A stretch of 64,000 nucleotides of DNA from Bryobacteraceae bacterium (GTDB lineage Bacteria > Acidobacteriota > Terriglobia > Bryobacterales > Bryobacteraceae): assembly GCA_019187195.1 (NCBI GenBank), contig JABAQT010000039.1, positions 1-64,000 of the forward strand, read 5' to 3'. The position numbers and the translations under genes were made by a program. Numbering within the stretch: the first letter of the stretch is position 1; the number at the start of each line of letters is the position of its first letter. This document shows positions 17,765 through 26,350 of the stretch, piece by piece. Below the pieces are notes generated by a model. It did not search any database. It worked only from the letters and a program-made list of their open reading frames with translations, and had not been told where the DNA came from.

Positions 17765-19561
17765 CTAATGACTGTGCCTCGGGATCTCCTTCCCCACATC
17801 CCGGTACTTCACCGCAAACTCGAGCACCGCCCCCGTCTCCTGCTGCCCCACATGCGCGCGGAACATCTCCTGCCACGGAGTCTGGTGCGGCGGCAGATCA
17901 AGCTTGCACTCGGCCTTGCGGCGCGCAATCTCTTCATCGCTGATGAGCACATCCACGCACCGCGACTTCAGGTCGACCCGTAGTTTGTCGCCCGTCCGAA
18001 GAATGGCCAGGTTGCCGCCCACCGCCGATTCCGGACACACGTGAAGAATCGAAGGACTGTCCGAGGTGCCGCTTTGCCGCCCGTCACCCATGCACGGCAG
18101 TTTGTCGATGCCGGCTTTCACCAGCTCATCGGGAGGCAGCATGTTGACCACCTCCGCGGCGCCCGGATATCCCACCGGCCCCGTGCCGCGAATCACGAGT
18201 ATGGACGAGGCGTCGATTTCAAGCGCGGGGTCATTGATGCGTTCGTGATAATCCTCGGGCCCTTCGAACACGATCGCGCGGCCCGTGAAGCAGTCCTCCT
18301 CGCCGGGCGTCGAAAGATACCGTTCGCGGAACGCGGAAGAGATCACCGAGGTCTTGATGATGGCGGAATCGAAGAGGTTGCCGCTGAGCACGAGGAATCC
18401 GGCGTCCTTCATCAGCGGATTGCCGTATGGCCGGATGACGTTGTGGTCCAGGCTGCGCGCGTCGCGGTAATTCTCGCCGATGGTCTTTCCCGACACGGTG
18501 AGCGCTCCGGTGTGGATCCTGCCAACCTGCATCAACTCGCCGAAAACAGCGGGGACGCCGCCCGCCAGATGGTAGGCTTCGCCCAGAAATTCACCGGCCG
18601 GCTGGAGATTCACGAGCAGCGGAATCTCATGGCCGATCGTCTCCCACTCCTTCAATTGCAGGTCGACGCCCACGTGGCGCGCAATGGCGATGAGATGCGT
18701 GGGGGCATTGGTGGAACCGCCGATGGCCGAGTTGACGACAATGGCATTTTCAAACGCCTCACGGGTGAGGATCCTGTCAGGGGTCAGGTTCTCCCGCACC
18801 ATCTCGACAATGCGCCGGCCAGTGGCATAGGCCATTTGCGCGCGCTCCCGGTAGGGCGCGGGTATGGCGGCGCAACCCGGCAGCGACATGCCCAGCGCTT
18901 CGGCAAGCGAATTCATGGTGGTGGCGGTGCCCATGGTGTTGCAGTGGCCCACGCTCGGCACCGAGGCGGCCACCATCTCCATGAACTGCGTATAATCAAT
19001 CTCGCCCGCCGCATGCAGGCGCCGCGCTTCCCACACCGCCATTCCGCTGCCGGCCAGCTTGCCTTTGTAGTAGCTGTTCAACATCGGCCCGCCGGAAAAG
19101 ACGATAGCCGGGATGTTCACCGTGGCGGCGGCCATGATGGCCGCGGGCGTTGTCTTGTCGCACCCCGTCGTGAGCACGACGGCGTCGAAGGGATTGCCGT
19201 GCAGCGTCTCCACGAGGCCGAGGTAGGAGAGGTTGCGGTCGATGGCGGCCGTCGGCCGCCTGCAGCTTTCCTGTATGGGATGAACCGGAAACTCGAACGG
19301 GATTCCTCCGGCATCGCGGATGCCCTCGCGGATGCGCGCGGCCAATTCGATATGGTGGCGATTGCAGGGCGAGATATCGCTGCCGGTTTGGGATATGCCG
19401 ATGATCGGCCTGCCGGATTGGAGTTCCTCCCGCGTCAGTCCATAGTTGGGAAACCGTTCCAGATAGATGGATGTCATCCCCGGATTGTGGGGATTGTCGA
19501 ACCAGCACCTGCTGCGCAGCCTGCCGGCACACTCGCTCTTGGCTTGGGAATAATTGCTCAT
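17765..19561 (-). CDS. IlvD/Edd-family dehydratase, probable sugar-acid dehydratase
   Basis: 598 aa. The iron-sulfur cysteines are seen in SPCNRHH, TTGCDKTTPA and GHCNTMGTA, the pattern of [2Fe-2S] dehydratases. The N-terminal RSRCWFDNPHNPGMTSIYL resembles the sugar-acid branch of the family (pentonate or hexonate dehydratases) more than the IlvD of branched-chain amino-acid synthesis. The reaction is loss of water from a 2,3-dihydroxy acid to a 2-keto acid. No aldolase or sugar dehydrogenase lies beside it, so the substrate is open. Confidence 0.88.
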   Translation of the reverse strand: MSNYSQAKSECAGRLRSRCWFDNPHNPGMTSIYLERFPNYGLTREELQSGRPIIGISQTGSDISPCNRHHIELAARIREGIRDAGGIPFEFPVHPIQESCRRPTAAIDRNLSYLGLVETLHGNPFDAVVLTTGCDKTTPAAIMAAATVNIPAIVFSGGPMLNSYYKGKLAGSGMAVWEARRLHAAGEIDYTQFMEMVAASVPSVGHCNTMGTATTMNSLAEALGMSLPGCAAIPAPYRERAQMAYATGRRIVEMVRENLTPDRILTREAFENAIVVNSAIGGSTNAPTHLIAIARHVGVDLQLKEWETIGHEIPLLVNLQPAGEFLGEAYHLAGGVPAVFGELMQVGRIHTGALTVSGKTIGENYRDARSLDHNVIRPYGNPLMKDAGFLVLSGNLFDSAIIKTSVISSAFRERYLSTPGEEDCFTGRAIVFEGPEDYHERINDPALEIDASSILVIRGTGPVGYPGAAEVVNMLPPDELVKAGIDKLPCMGDGRQSGTSDSPSILHVCPESAVGGNLAILRTGDKLRVDLKSRCVDVLISDEEIARRKAECKLDLPPHQTPWQEMFRAHVGQQETGAVLEFAVKYRDVGKEIPRHSH

Positions 19562-19642
19562 GGAAGCGACTATTTTACTCGATTAGCGAGGAGCCTGACG
19601 CAGGAACGGCGCGCCGTAGCCAAGCCGGACGACACCCGGGAA

Positions 19643-20782
19643 CTACTCGACCGCCCGCGGAGCCTTGTACCCGGCTTTCGCAATAATCTGGTATTTCACC
19701 GGCTTCCCCTTCTCATCGGTCACCTTCAGCGGATCGCCCGTCGCCGGATTCACCAACTCGACTTTGATCTTGCGGTAGGAACCATCCCGTTCCTGATTCG
19801 TCGGCGCGTAGGTGATTACATACTGGTTCCGCAGCGCCGCGTGAATCGCCCGGAAAATCCCTGGAAACTCGCCATAAAACCGCGGGAAATACGCCTGCCC
19901 GCCAGTTTCCTTGGCGAACGTCCGCAGCGTGTTGTCGGCCTGAAGAAAGTCCAGCCGCTGAATCGCGCCCATGTATCCGCGCGCGTCCAGGTATTCGCGC
20001 AGCGCCTGCATCAGCCCCAGCGCGTAAATCGGCACGCCCGCGTTTTGCAGCGCCTTGCGCGTCTTGTCGAACGTCAGCTTGCTGAACGTGTCGATGCCGC
20101 TCGAAATCAGCACAATCGCCTTGCGGCCCTCGATCTCCGACATCCGGTCAGCGGTGTCCACCACCGCGTCATACAGGTTCGATTCCGAATAAGCCGCGAT
20201 CCGCAGCCGCTGCAGCGCCTCCTGGGTCAGCCTCCGGTCGGTTGTGAAATCGGAAAGGATCTCGGGGCGCAAATCATAAGCGATTACCGCCACGTAATCG
20301 TCCGGCTTCAGCGTCTCGACAAACCCGTACGCCGCCGTCAACGTCTGGTACCACGGTTCGCTCCAATATTGCTGGAACAGGTTGCTGAACTCGATCACCA
20401 TCGCCACCGTCATCGGCGCTTCGCCCATGCCGAATGTCGCAACCTTCTGCGGCACGTTGTCCTCGAGCACGCGGAAGTTCCCGCCCGGTATGCCCGGAAT
20501 GAATCGCCCTTTGTTGTCTATCACCGCCACGTCCACGCTCACCGTCACCGTATCGCTGCGGAAGGTGGCCGTCGGCGCCGGATTATCCTTGTCCTTTCTC
20601 ATCAGCTTCGAGGGGATCTTCGGCTGCTCGGCCTCGGCGGGTTCCCCCGAATCACTCTTCTTCCGCGGCCTCGCCACCGTCTCCGAGGATTCCTTCTTCG
20701 GCCCCTGCGCGTCCAACGTTACCAGAAGCCCGGCACAGGCCACCACGATGACGGAGACAGATAAACGCTTCCAGGTGTGCAT
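19643..20782 (-). CDS. VWA-domain protein of the Acidobacteria-type family, exported
   Basis: 379 aa from the ATG at 20782, chosen because AAGGAT lies upstream and the following WKRLSVSVIVVACAGLLVTL makes a signal peptide or anchor. After a charged linker the region TVTVSVDVAVIDNKGRFIPG...NFRVLEDN leads into a von Willebrand A domain. The MIDAS motif, normally DxSxS, reads E-F-S-N, so metal binding may be altered. The sequence AIVLISSGIDT is the family's typical strand. Many paralogues of this family occur in Acidobacteria genomes; function is unknown, probably protein binding outside the membrane. Confidence 0.85.
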   Translation of the reverse strand: MHTWKRLSVSVIVVACAGLLVTLDAQGPKKESSETVARPRKKSDSGEPAEAEQPKIPSKLMRKDKDNPAPTATFRSDTVTVSVDVAVIDNKGRFIPGIPGGNFRVLEDNVPQKVATFGMGEAPMTVAMVIEFSNLFQQYWSEPWYQTLTAAYGFVETLKPDDYVAVIAYDLRPEILSDFTTDRRLTQEALQRLRIAAYSESNLYDAVVDTADRMSEIEGRKAIVLISSGIDTFSKLTFDKTRKALQNAGVPIYALGLMQALREYLDARGYMGAIQRLDFLQADNTLRTFAKETGGQAYFPRFYGEFPGIFRAIHAALRNQYVITYAPTNQERDGSYRKIKVELVNPATGDPLKVTDEKGKPVKYQIIAKAGYKAPRAVE

Positions 20783-20860
20783 GGATGAATCCTTAGGCAA
20801 ACTATAACACTCTGGTGGATGCGCGGCACGCGGCGGCGGTTTCGCCGCTCTCATGGAGCC

Positions 20861-21874
20861 TCAGGCTTCTTCGCCGGCGGCCAGCCCGGAAGCCTTCCCT
20901 CCGCGGGCATGCCAGAATGCCATCACGCCCCACACCGTGATCACCACGTATTGAATGGCCTGGAACAACAGAATGAACGCGATCGAGTCATCCTTGCGAA
21001 ACCCGAACGGCGTCAATACGCTGACGGCGACAAATTGGTAGACGCCCACGTATCCCGGCGTCGACGGCAGAGCGCTGCCAAGTCCCAGCCCCGTGATCAA
21101 CAGGAACGCGACCGGCATCGAAATATCGAGCCGCAGCGATTGCGCGCCCACCACCGTGGTAATCGTATCCAGCAGCCAGACAACAAGCGTCAACCCGAGA
21201 AACCCAAGCAGCCTTCCAGGGTGATGAAAGGCGCGGATTCCCAACAGCACCTGATGCACCAGGTGCCCCAGCCTCTCCTTCACCCCGTGTGGAAGCGGAG
21301 CCTTGCGCAGCAGCCTGTCCCACACCGGAGCGAGCAGCGGGAGCACGATGATGGCCAGCACGCCGCCAAAACCCAGCACGGCGAACGGTTTCGCGGCGTG
21401 CCCCAGCCATTGGGGCTTCGACGGGATCAGCAGCAGCACGCAGGAGCTGATCACCACCAGGGCGATGGCGTCCACCATCCGCTCGGAGAGCGCCGTCGTC
21501 AGCACATACATCCGGCTCAGTTTGGCGCGCTCGCTGACCATCATCGTGCGCACCAGTTCCCCCGCGCGCGCGGGAAGAAAGTTGTTGCCGAAGTAGCCCG
21601 CCGAGGTCGCCCAAAAAGCCGCCGGAATCGAGATTCGTCCCTCCGCCCGCAGAAGAATCCGCCACCGGACCGCGCGCAGGTAGAGCGCCGCCGTCACCAG
21701 CAGACAACATAAACCGATCTCTCCCGGTTGCGCGCCGCCGAGAATCCGCCATACCCGGCCCCATTCGATGCCGCGCAGGGAAAAGTACAGCAGCACGCCG
21801 GCAAGCGCCAGCGAAATCACCCAATACAGCGGCTTTGTTCCGCCCGCCTTCAGTTCCTTGCTCGACCCGGGCAA
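20861..21874 (-). CDS. Lysylphosphatidylglycerol-synthase-type membrane protein (UPF0104)
   Basis: 337 aa with about eight hydrophobic segments. The family hallmark is LRAVRWRILL, followed by NNFLPARAGELVRTMMV and, near the end, SALPSTPGYVGVYQF. This fold is the flippase domain of MprF and also occurs alone, where it is thought to move lipids. No synthase domain is attached. The start is a TTG at 21874, preceded by AGAGGA at a 5-nt spacing; the longer open frame would overlap the divergent ABC permease. Confidence 0.87.
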   Translation of the reverse strand: MPGSSKELKAGGTKPLYWVISLALAGVLLYFSLRGIEWGRVWRILGGAQPGEIGLCCLLVTAALYLRAVRWRILLRAEGRISIPAAFWATSAGYFGNNFLPARAGELVRTMMVSERAKLSRMYVLTTALSERMVDAIALVVISSCVLLLIPSKPQWLGHAAKPFAVLGFGGVLAIIVLPLLAPVWDRLLRKAPLPHGVKERLGHLVHQVLLGIRAFHHPGRLLGFLGLTLVVWLLDTITTVVGAQSLRLDISMPVAFLLITGLGLGSALPSTPGYVGVYQFVAVSVLTPFGFRKDDSIAFILLFQAIQYVVITVWGVMAFWHARGGKASGLAAGEEA

Positions 21875-21948
21875 TCGGTTCCTCTCATGACGCTGACTCC
21901 CGATTGTAGCAACGCCGCGCCGGACGCCGGAAACGTTAGCATGTAGGG

Positions 21949-22821
21949 ATGGACGGCCCGCCCGCGAGACGCACTCTTTCGATGATCGCGCCGGCAATGC
22001 TGCTGATCCTCGCTCTATTCGGCTCCGGTGTAGTGTCGGCCATCCTCGAGAGCCTCGGCTGGTATCAGGACCCGTCACTCACCTTCCGTTACTACCAGCA
22101 GCTTCTCTCGAGCCGGGAGATTCGCGCCTCTCTCGGCTTCAGCCTTGGCGTGGCGGCGGCCTCCACCGGATTGTCGGCGGCCTTCGGGCTCATGCTCGCC
22201 CTGCGCCTGCGGCGGGCCGCCCGCGGCTGGGCGGGCTGGAATACGCTCCTCCAACTTCCTCTCGCCGTGCCTCACCTCGCCATGGCGTTCGTTGTCCTGC
22301 AACTTGTCTCCTCGAGCGGCCTGGTGGCGCGCATCGCCCATCACGCGGGCCTCATCTCGATGCCGGCGGACTTCCCCGGCCTGGTCAATGACCAGTTCGG
22401 GGTGGGCATCGTGCTCGTGTATGTCCTCAAGGAAACGCCCTTCGTGGCGTTGATGGTCCTGGCGGTGCTGACGCCTCTCGGCGATTCGTATGAACAGGCC
22501 GCGCGCACTCTCGGCGCGTCCGGTCCGCAACGTTTCCGTTACGTCACTCTGCCTCTTGCGGCGCCACCCCTGGCCGCCTCTTCCCTCTTCGTTTTCGCCT
22601 ACGCGCTGAGCGCCTTCGATGCGCCCATCGTGCTCGGCCGCCCGTATCCCGCGATGTGGAGCGTCATCGCCCAGCGCCGGTACATGACGCCGGACCTGGC
22701 CGCCCGTCCCGGCGCGATTGCGCTTGCCCTCGCCGCCTCCGCGCTCACGGCCCTGCTCGTGTGGCTCTATCTGCGCGCCGTCCGTTCCTCGAGCGGCCTC
22801 GATAAGCCGGCCATCTTTTGA
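21949..22821 (+). CDS. ABC transporter permease 1 (YnjC N-half-like)
   Basis: 290 aa inner-membrane permease with about six helices. The EAA loop that contacts the ATPase is seen in SYEQAARTLGASGPQRFRYV. It is first in a cluster permease-permease-binding protein-ATPase resembling E. coli YnjBCD, where YnjC is one fused double permease; here the halves are separate genes. The next gene starts 2 nt after its stop. The substrate is unknown; ynj-type systems are compared to thiamine and iron importers. Confidence 0.88.
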   Translation: MDGPPARRTLSMIAPAMLLILALFGSGVVSAILESLGWYQDPSLTFRYYQQLLSSREIRASLGFSLGVAAASTGLSAAFGLMLALRLRRAARGWAGWNTLLQLPLAVPHLAMAFVVLQLVSSSGLVARIAHHAGLISMPADFPGLVNDQFGVGIVLVYVLKETPFVALMVLAVLTPLGDSYEQAARTLGASGPQRFRYVTLPLAAPPLAASSLFVFAYALSAFDAPIVLGRPYPAMWSVIAQRRYMTPDLAARPGAIALALAASALTALLVWLYLRAVRSSSGLDKPAIF

Positions 22822-22823
22822 GC

Positions 22824-23606
22824 ATGACTACCCGGTCCGTCGCGGCGCGTTTCGGGGGGCTGATCCTCGGCCTCATCGCAGTGGTTCCCCTTCTCGTCCT
22901 CGCTGTCTGGTCCGTGTCGGGCGGCTGGCTGTGGCCGGATCTGCTGCCGCGGGCGTGGACGCTTCGTGCGTGGCGCTACGCCGCCTCTCCCCTCTCGGGC
23001 GTGCCCCAATCGCTGGCGGAAAGCCTACTCATCGCGCTCATCGTGGCCGCCCTCGCCCTGCTGCTCTCCGTCCCCGCCGCGCGCGCCATCGCTCTCCATT
23101 CCTTCCGCGGCAAGCAGGCCGTGCTGTTTGTTCTTCTTCTGCCCGTTCTCGCTCCCCCCGTGGCTTCAGCAATGGGCGTTCACTCCCTCTTCATCCGCCT
23201 GGGACTCGAGGAAACCGTTTGGGGCGTAATCCTCGTGCACCTCATTCCCGCCGTCCCTTATTCCACCCTCATGATGACGGGTTCATTTTCGCGATTCGAG
23301 CAGGACCAGGAAGCCGTGGCCCGAACCCTCGGGGCCTCCACCCGCGACGTCTGGCGGCACGTCACCTTGCCCGCCCTCGCGCCCGGCATCGCCGTGAGCG
23401 CCGCATTCGCGTTTCTCGTCTCCTGGAGCCAGTATCTTCTGACGCTGCTCACCGGCGGCGGCCAGGTCCGTACTCTTCCGCTCTCCCTCGCCGCCTTCCA
23501 GAGGAGCGGTGATGATGCCATGGCCGCCGCCCTCGCTCTGCTCTACCTGGCGCCCGCCGTCTTCCTCTTCCTCGCCGTGTCGCGTTTTCTGAGGGCCGAT
23601 GCCTAA
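22824..23606 (+). CDS. ABC transporter permease 2 (YnjC C-half-like)
   Basis: 260 aa with about six helices and an EAA loop (QEAVARTLGASTRDVWRHV). I took the ATG at 22824; a TTG at 22818 overlapping the previous stop is also in frame. No clear ribosome site is seen, so translation is probably coupled to the first permease. The binding-protein gene starts inside its last codons (ATGCCTAA overlap). Confidence 0.88.
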   Translation: MTTRSVAARFGGLILGLIAVVPLLVLAVWSVSGGWLWPDLLPRAWTLRAWRYAASPLSGVPQSLAESLLIALIVAALALLLSVPAARAIALHSFRGKQAVLFVLLLPVLAPPVASAMGVHSLFIRLGLEETVWGVILVHLIPAVPYSTLMMTGSFSRFEQDQEAVARTLGASTRDVWRHVTLPALAPGIAVSAAFAFLVSWSQYLLTLLTGGGQVRTLPLSLAAFQRSGDDAMAAALALLYLAPAVFLFLAVSRFLRADA

Positions 23607-24792
23607 ACCCCCGTGCGCTTTCCTGCTGCTGTTGCCGGCATTGTCCGCCTGCCGCGCGCCCGTGTCCCAACCATTCCATCTCGACCGATCGGCCTGGGAC
23701 GATGTGCTGCGCAAGGCCCGCGGAACATCGGCCTGTCTGGCAATGTGGGGCGGCGATGAGGAAAGGAACCGATATTTTCAGCAAACAGTGGTTCCCTCCA
23801 TGGCCGCGAACTACGGCATCAGCCTGCGCGTTCTTCCGGTCCCGGATATCGCGGAAATCATCAACAAGCTGCTCAACGAAAAACGGGCCGGCAAGGCCTC
23901 GGGCGGCTCCGTCGACGCTATCTGGATCAACGGAGAGAACTTCCGCACCGCCAGGCAGGCCCGCCTGCTCTGGGGCCCGTTCGCTGACTTCCTGCCGAAT
24001 ATCCGTTTCTATGATGACCGCATCCGCCAGCGCGATTTCGGCACTCCCATCGAGGGTTTCGAAGCCCCCTGGAAACGGGCGCAGTTCGTCTTCGCCTTCG
24101 ACTCCGCGCGCTTCCCTGTTCCACCGGACACCATGGAACGCCTTCGCCAGTGGATTCTCGCGCATCCCGGACGCTTTACTTATGTGGCGCCTCCCGATTT
24201 CACCGGCTCCGCGTTCCTCCGCCACCTTCTCATTCACTTCGGCGGCGCGGCCGATGAGCGGATCTACCGCCATGCGGCGGCGCAAACGATCGCCTGGCTC
24301 AACGGCGTCAAGCCCTATCTTTGGAAACGCGGCGAGACCTATCCCCAGAGTCCGCGCGATCTGGATCGCCTCTTTGCCAACAACGAGGTCGATTTCACCA
24401 TGAGCTACGGACCATACTTTGCCGTCCAGCGCATCCGCCGCGGCGAGTTTCCTTCCTCGACACGCACTTTCCTTCTGCGTGGAGGAACCATCGGCAACTA
24501 CAGCTTCCTCGCCATTCCGTTCAACGCCTCCAGCGTGCCCGCCGCCCTGGTGCTGATCAACGATCTCCTGTCCTTTGAACGGCAACTCGAGATGTCGAGG
24601 GTGCTTGGTGATCCCTTCCCGCAACACCCCGGCCGGCTCACCGTGGAGCAGCGCGCAGCCATCGAGGCGATTCCGCGAGGCCCCGCCGGCCTGCCCGAAG
24701 CCGTGCTCGCGAGCCACTATCTTCCCGAACCGGACGCGGTCTACATCGACCGCCTCGAGGAGGAGTGGATGGAAAAGGTGTTGCGCCAGTGA
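23599..24792 (+). CDS. ABC transporter substrate-binding lipoprotein (YnjB-like)
   Basis: 397 aa. The signal peptide ends in a good lipobox, LSAC, with the lipidated Cys at 18. The sequence WGGDEERNRYFQ and the segment GSVDAIWINGENF are characteristic of the YnjB group of solute-binding proteins. It would bind an unknown small solute and deliver it to the two permeases. The 3' end from 24493 is part of a tandem-duplicated block (see the repeat). Its TGA overlaps the GTG of a chimeric remnant. Confidence 0.9.
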   Translation: MPKPPCAFLLLLPALSACRAPVSQPFHLDRSAWDDVLRKARGTSACLAMWGGDEERNRYFQQTVVPSMAANYGISLRVLPVPDIAEIINKLLNEKRAGKASGGSVDAIWINGENFRTARQARLLWGPFADFLPNIRFYDDRIRQRDFGTPIEGFEAPWKRAQFVFAFDSARFPVPPDTMERLRQWILAHPGRFTYVAPPDFTGSAFLRHLLIHFGGAADERIYRHAAAQTIAWLNGVKPYLWKRGETYPQSPRDLDRLFANNEVDFTMSYGPYFAVQRIRRGEFPSSTRTFLLRGGTIGNYSFLAIPFNASSVPAALVLINDLLSFERQLEMSRVLGDPFPQHPGRLTVEQRAAIEAIPRGPAGLPEAVLASHYLPEPDAVYIDRLEEEWMEKVLRQ

Positions 24793-25121
24793 GCCTCGAA
24801 CTTTGCGGCGTTACGGCCGGATACGGCGCGCGTCCCGTCCCGCGGCGAATCTCGCTTTCGGCGGCCGGCGGGGAACTGCCCGCCCTCCCCGGCAACTACA
24901 GCTTCCTCGCGATCCCGTTCAAGGTGCGGATCAACGATCTCCTGTCCTTTGACCGGCAACTCGAGATCGTCTACATCGACCGCCTCGAGGAGGAGTGGAT
25001 GGAAAAGGTGTTGCATCGATGAGCCTTGAACTTCGCGGCGTTACGGCCGGATATGGCGTGCGTCCCGTCCTGCGGCGAATGTCGCTTTCCGCCGCCGGCG
25101 GGGAACTGCTCGCCCTCCTCG
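24493..25121 (+). repeat. Tandem duplication scar at the binding-protein/ATPase junction
   Basis: The unit 24493-24890 (end of the binding-protein gene plus start of an ATPase gene) recurs directly after itself. GGCAACTACAGCTTCCTCGC occurs at 24493 and 24891 (offset 398). The GATCAACGATCTCCTG block occurs at 24555 and 24929 (offset 374). The last 50 bp of the binding-protein gene and the ATPase start recur at offset 230. The second copy has thus lost 24 and 144 bp. The two ATPase starts (24790 and 25020) differ at roughly 10 of 100 positions by eye. Confidence 0.9.
24789..25022 (+). pseudogene. In-frame chimeric remnant of ATPase start and binding-protein end
   Basis: An open frame of 77 codons from GTG (24789) to TGA (25022). 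Residues 1-34 copy the ATPase N-terminus (MSLELCGVTAGYG...GGELPALPG) but stop just before the Walker A motif. The rest copies the end of the binding protein (NYSFLAIPF, then INDLLSFDRQLE, then VYIDRLEEEWMEKVL). The frame stays open through three joints. It has no ATP-binding site and no signal peptide, so it is best seen as a duplication by-product that may still keep translational coupling (GTGA in, ATGA out). Confidence 0.85.
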
Positions 25122-25969
25122 GACCATCCGGCTGCGGCAAGACCACCGCCCTCAAAGCCGTCGCGGGTTTGCTCCCCATCCGCGAAGGATCCATTCACCT
25201 GGCCGGTGAAGCGGTCAACCATGTCCCGGCGGAAAAGCGCGGCGTAGCCATGGTTTTTCAAAGCCCGCTGCTTTTCCCGCACATGACCGTCCTCGACAAC
25301 GTTGCTTTCGGCCCGCGAATGCAACGGCTGCCCGGAGGTGAGGCCGCCCGCCGCGCGGCAGCGGCGCTGGAGATGGTCCGGATGAGCGGCTTCGAGCAGC
25401 GCCGCCCCCGGCAGCTCTCCGGAGGCCAGCAGCAGCGCGTCGCCCTCGCCCGCGCCCTTGTCACGCAACCGCGCGTGCTCCTGCTCGACGAGCCCTTCTC
25501 CGCCCTCGATGAGAATCTGCGCGAGGAGATGCGATCGCTTGTCCGCGCTCTCCAGCGCGAACTCCGCCTCACTACCGTATTTGTCACTCACGACCAGGAA
25601 GAAGCCGCCATTCTCGCCGGCCGCGTGGCTCTGCTCATCGATGGCGGCATCGCGCAAGCGGGCCCTCCGCGTGAACTGTTCGAATGCCCGCGCACGGCTC
25701 CCGTCGCGCGGTTCTTTGGCTGGCAGGCGTTTCGCGAGGATGAATCCGGCATTCACATGATCGCTCCCGCCATCCGCGCCGGCGGTGAAGAGATAGAACT
25801 CGAAGGAGCAATCGAAGAGACCAGCTATCGCGGTTGGGCCGAAGTCTGCGCCGTCCGCCTGTCCAACGGCCATCGCCTGCGAATCGGCGCCGCTCACGTT
25901 TCGCCGCGCGGCGGGAGGGCCGTTATCCGCATTCCGCGCGCCGCCATCCGCATCCTGCCGCGGCAATGA
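25019..25969 (+). CDS. ABC transporter ATP-binding protein (YnjD-like)
   Basis: 316 aa, start ATG at 25019, which overlaps the stop of the remnant (ATGA) just as the duplicated copy overlaps the binding-protein stop. Walker A is GPSGCGKTT (35-43), the signature is LSGGQQQRVALARAL, Walker B is VLLLDEPFSALDE and the switch His is in VTHDQEEA. A C-terminal segment after residue 235 resembles a TOBE-type domain. It powers the two-permease importer. It is the intact copy; the upstream copy is truncated. Confidence 0.93.
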   Translation: MSLELRGVTAGYGVRPVLRRMSLSAAGGELLALLGPSGCGKTTALKAVAGLLPIREGSIHLAGEAVNHVPAEKRGVAMVFQSPLLFPHMTVLDNVAFGPRMQRLPGGEAARRAAAALEMVRMSGFEQRRPRQLSGGQQQRVALARALVTQPRVLLLDEPFSALDENLREEMRSLVRALQRELRLTTVFVTHDQEEAAILAGRVALLIDGGIAQAGPPRELFECPRTAPVARFFGWQAFREDESGIHMIAPAIRAGGEEIELEGAIEETSYRGWAEVCAVRLSNGHRLRIGAAHVSPRGGRAVIRIPRAAIRILPRQ

Positions 25970-26017
25970 GCTTCCCGGAAGTTCTTTGCTATACTTCGAC
26001 GGTCGGACTTTTTTGCG

Positions 26018-26341
26018 ATGTCTTCCTATCGGCTAGGTGATGATGTCGATGATTTCTGCGTGAAGTGTAAGCGGATCACGAACCATTCCATCGTTTCCCT
26101 TCTCAATGAAGAACCCGCCAAGGTACGCTGCCGCACCTGCTACAACGACCACGACTGGCGCCGCTGCGAGGTTCCCCCCTCCAAGAAGGATCTGAAAAAG
26201 ATGCAGTTGTTCAACGAAGTGCTGGCCACGGCCGCCGCCCCCGCCGCCGATCCTCCCGATCCGCCGGCTGAACCGGCCGCCATCGCCGCTCAGGAAGAAG
26301 CAAAGCCGAAAAAGGGCCGCCGCGCACGGCCCTCCGTCTGA
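26018..26341 (+). CDS. Small zinc-ribbon-like hypothetical protein
   Basis: 107 aa. Two CxxC knuckles (C14/C17 and C38/C41) probably bind one zinc. The spacing and the sequence DFCVKCKRITNHSIVSL resemble small ribbons of unknown function. The C-terminal half is Ala/Pro/Lys-rich and looks disordered (AAAPAADPPDPPAEP), ending in a basic tail. Start ATG at 26018. It is separate from the ABC genes by 48 bp and convergent with the PQQ dehydrogenase gene. Confidence 0.78.
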   Translation: MSSYRLGDDVDDFCVKCKRITNHSIVSLLNEEPAKVRCRTCYNDHDWRRCEVPPSKKDLKKMQLFNEVLATAAAPAADPPDPPAEPAAIAAQEEAKPKKGRRARPSV

Positions 26342-26350
26342 TCCCGTCTG

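Noticed and set aside
18041..20764. 907-codon open frame on the plus strand
   Set aside because: It is antisense to the IlvD/Edd dehydratase and the VWA gene. High third-position GC keeps antisense frames open; the product is Arg/His/Gln-rich without motifs.
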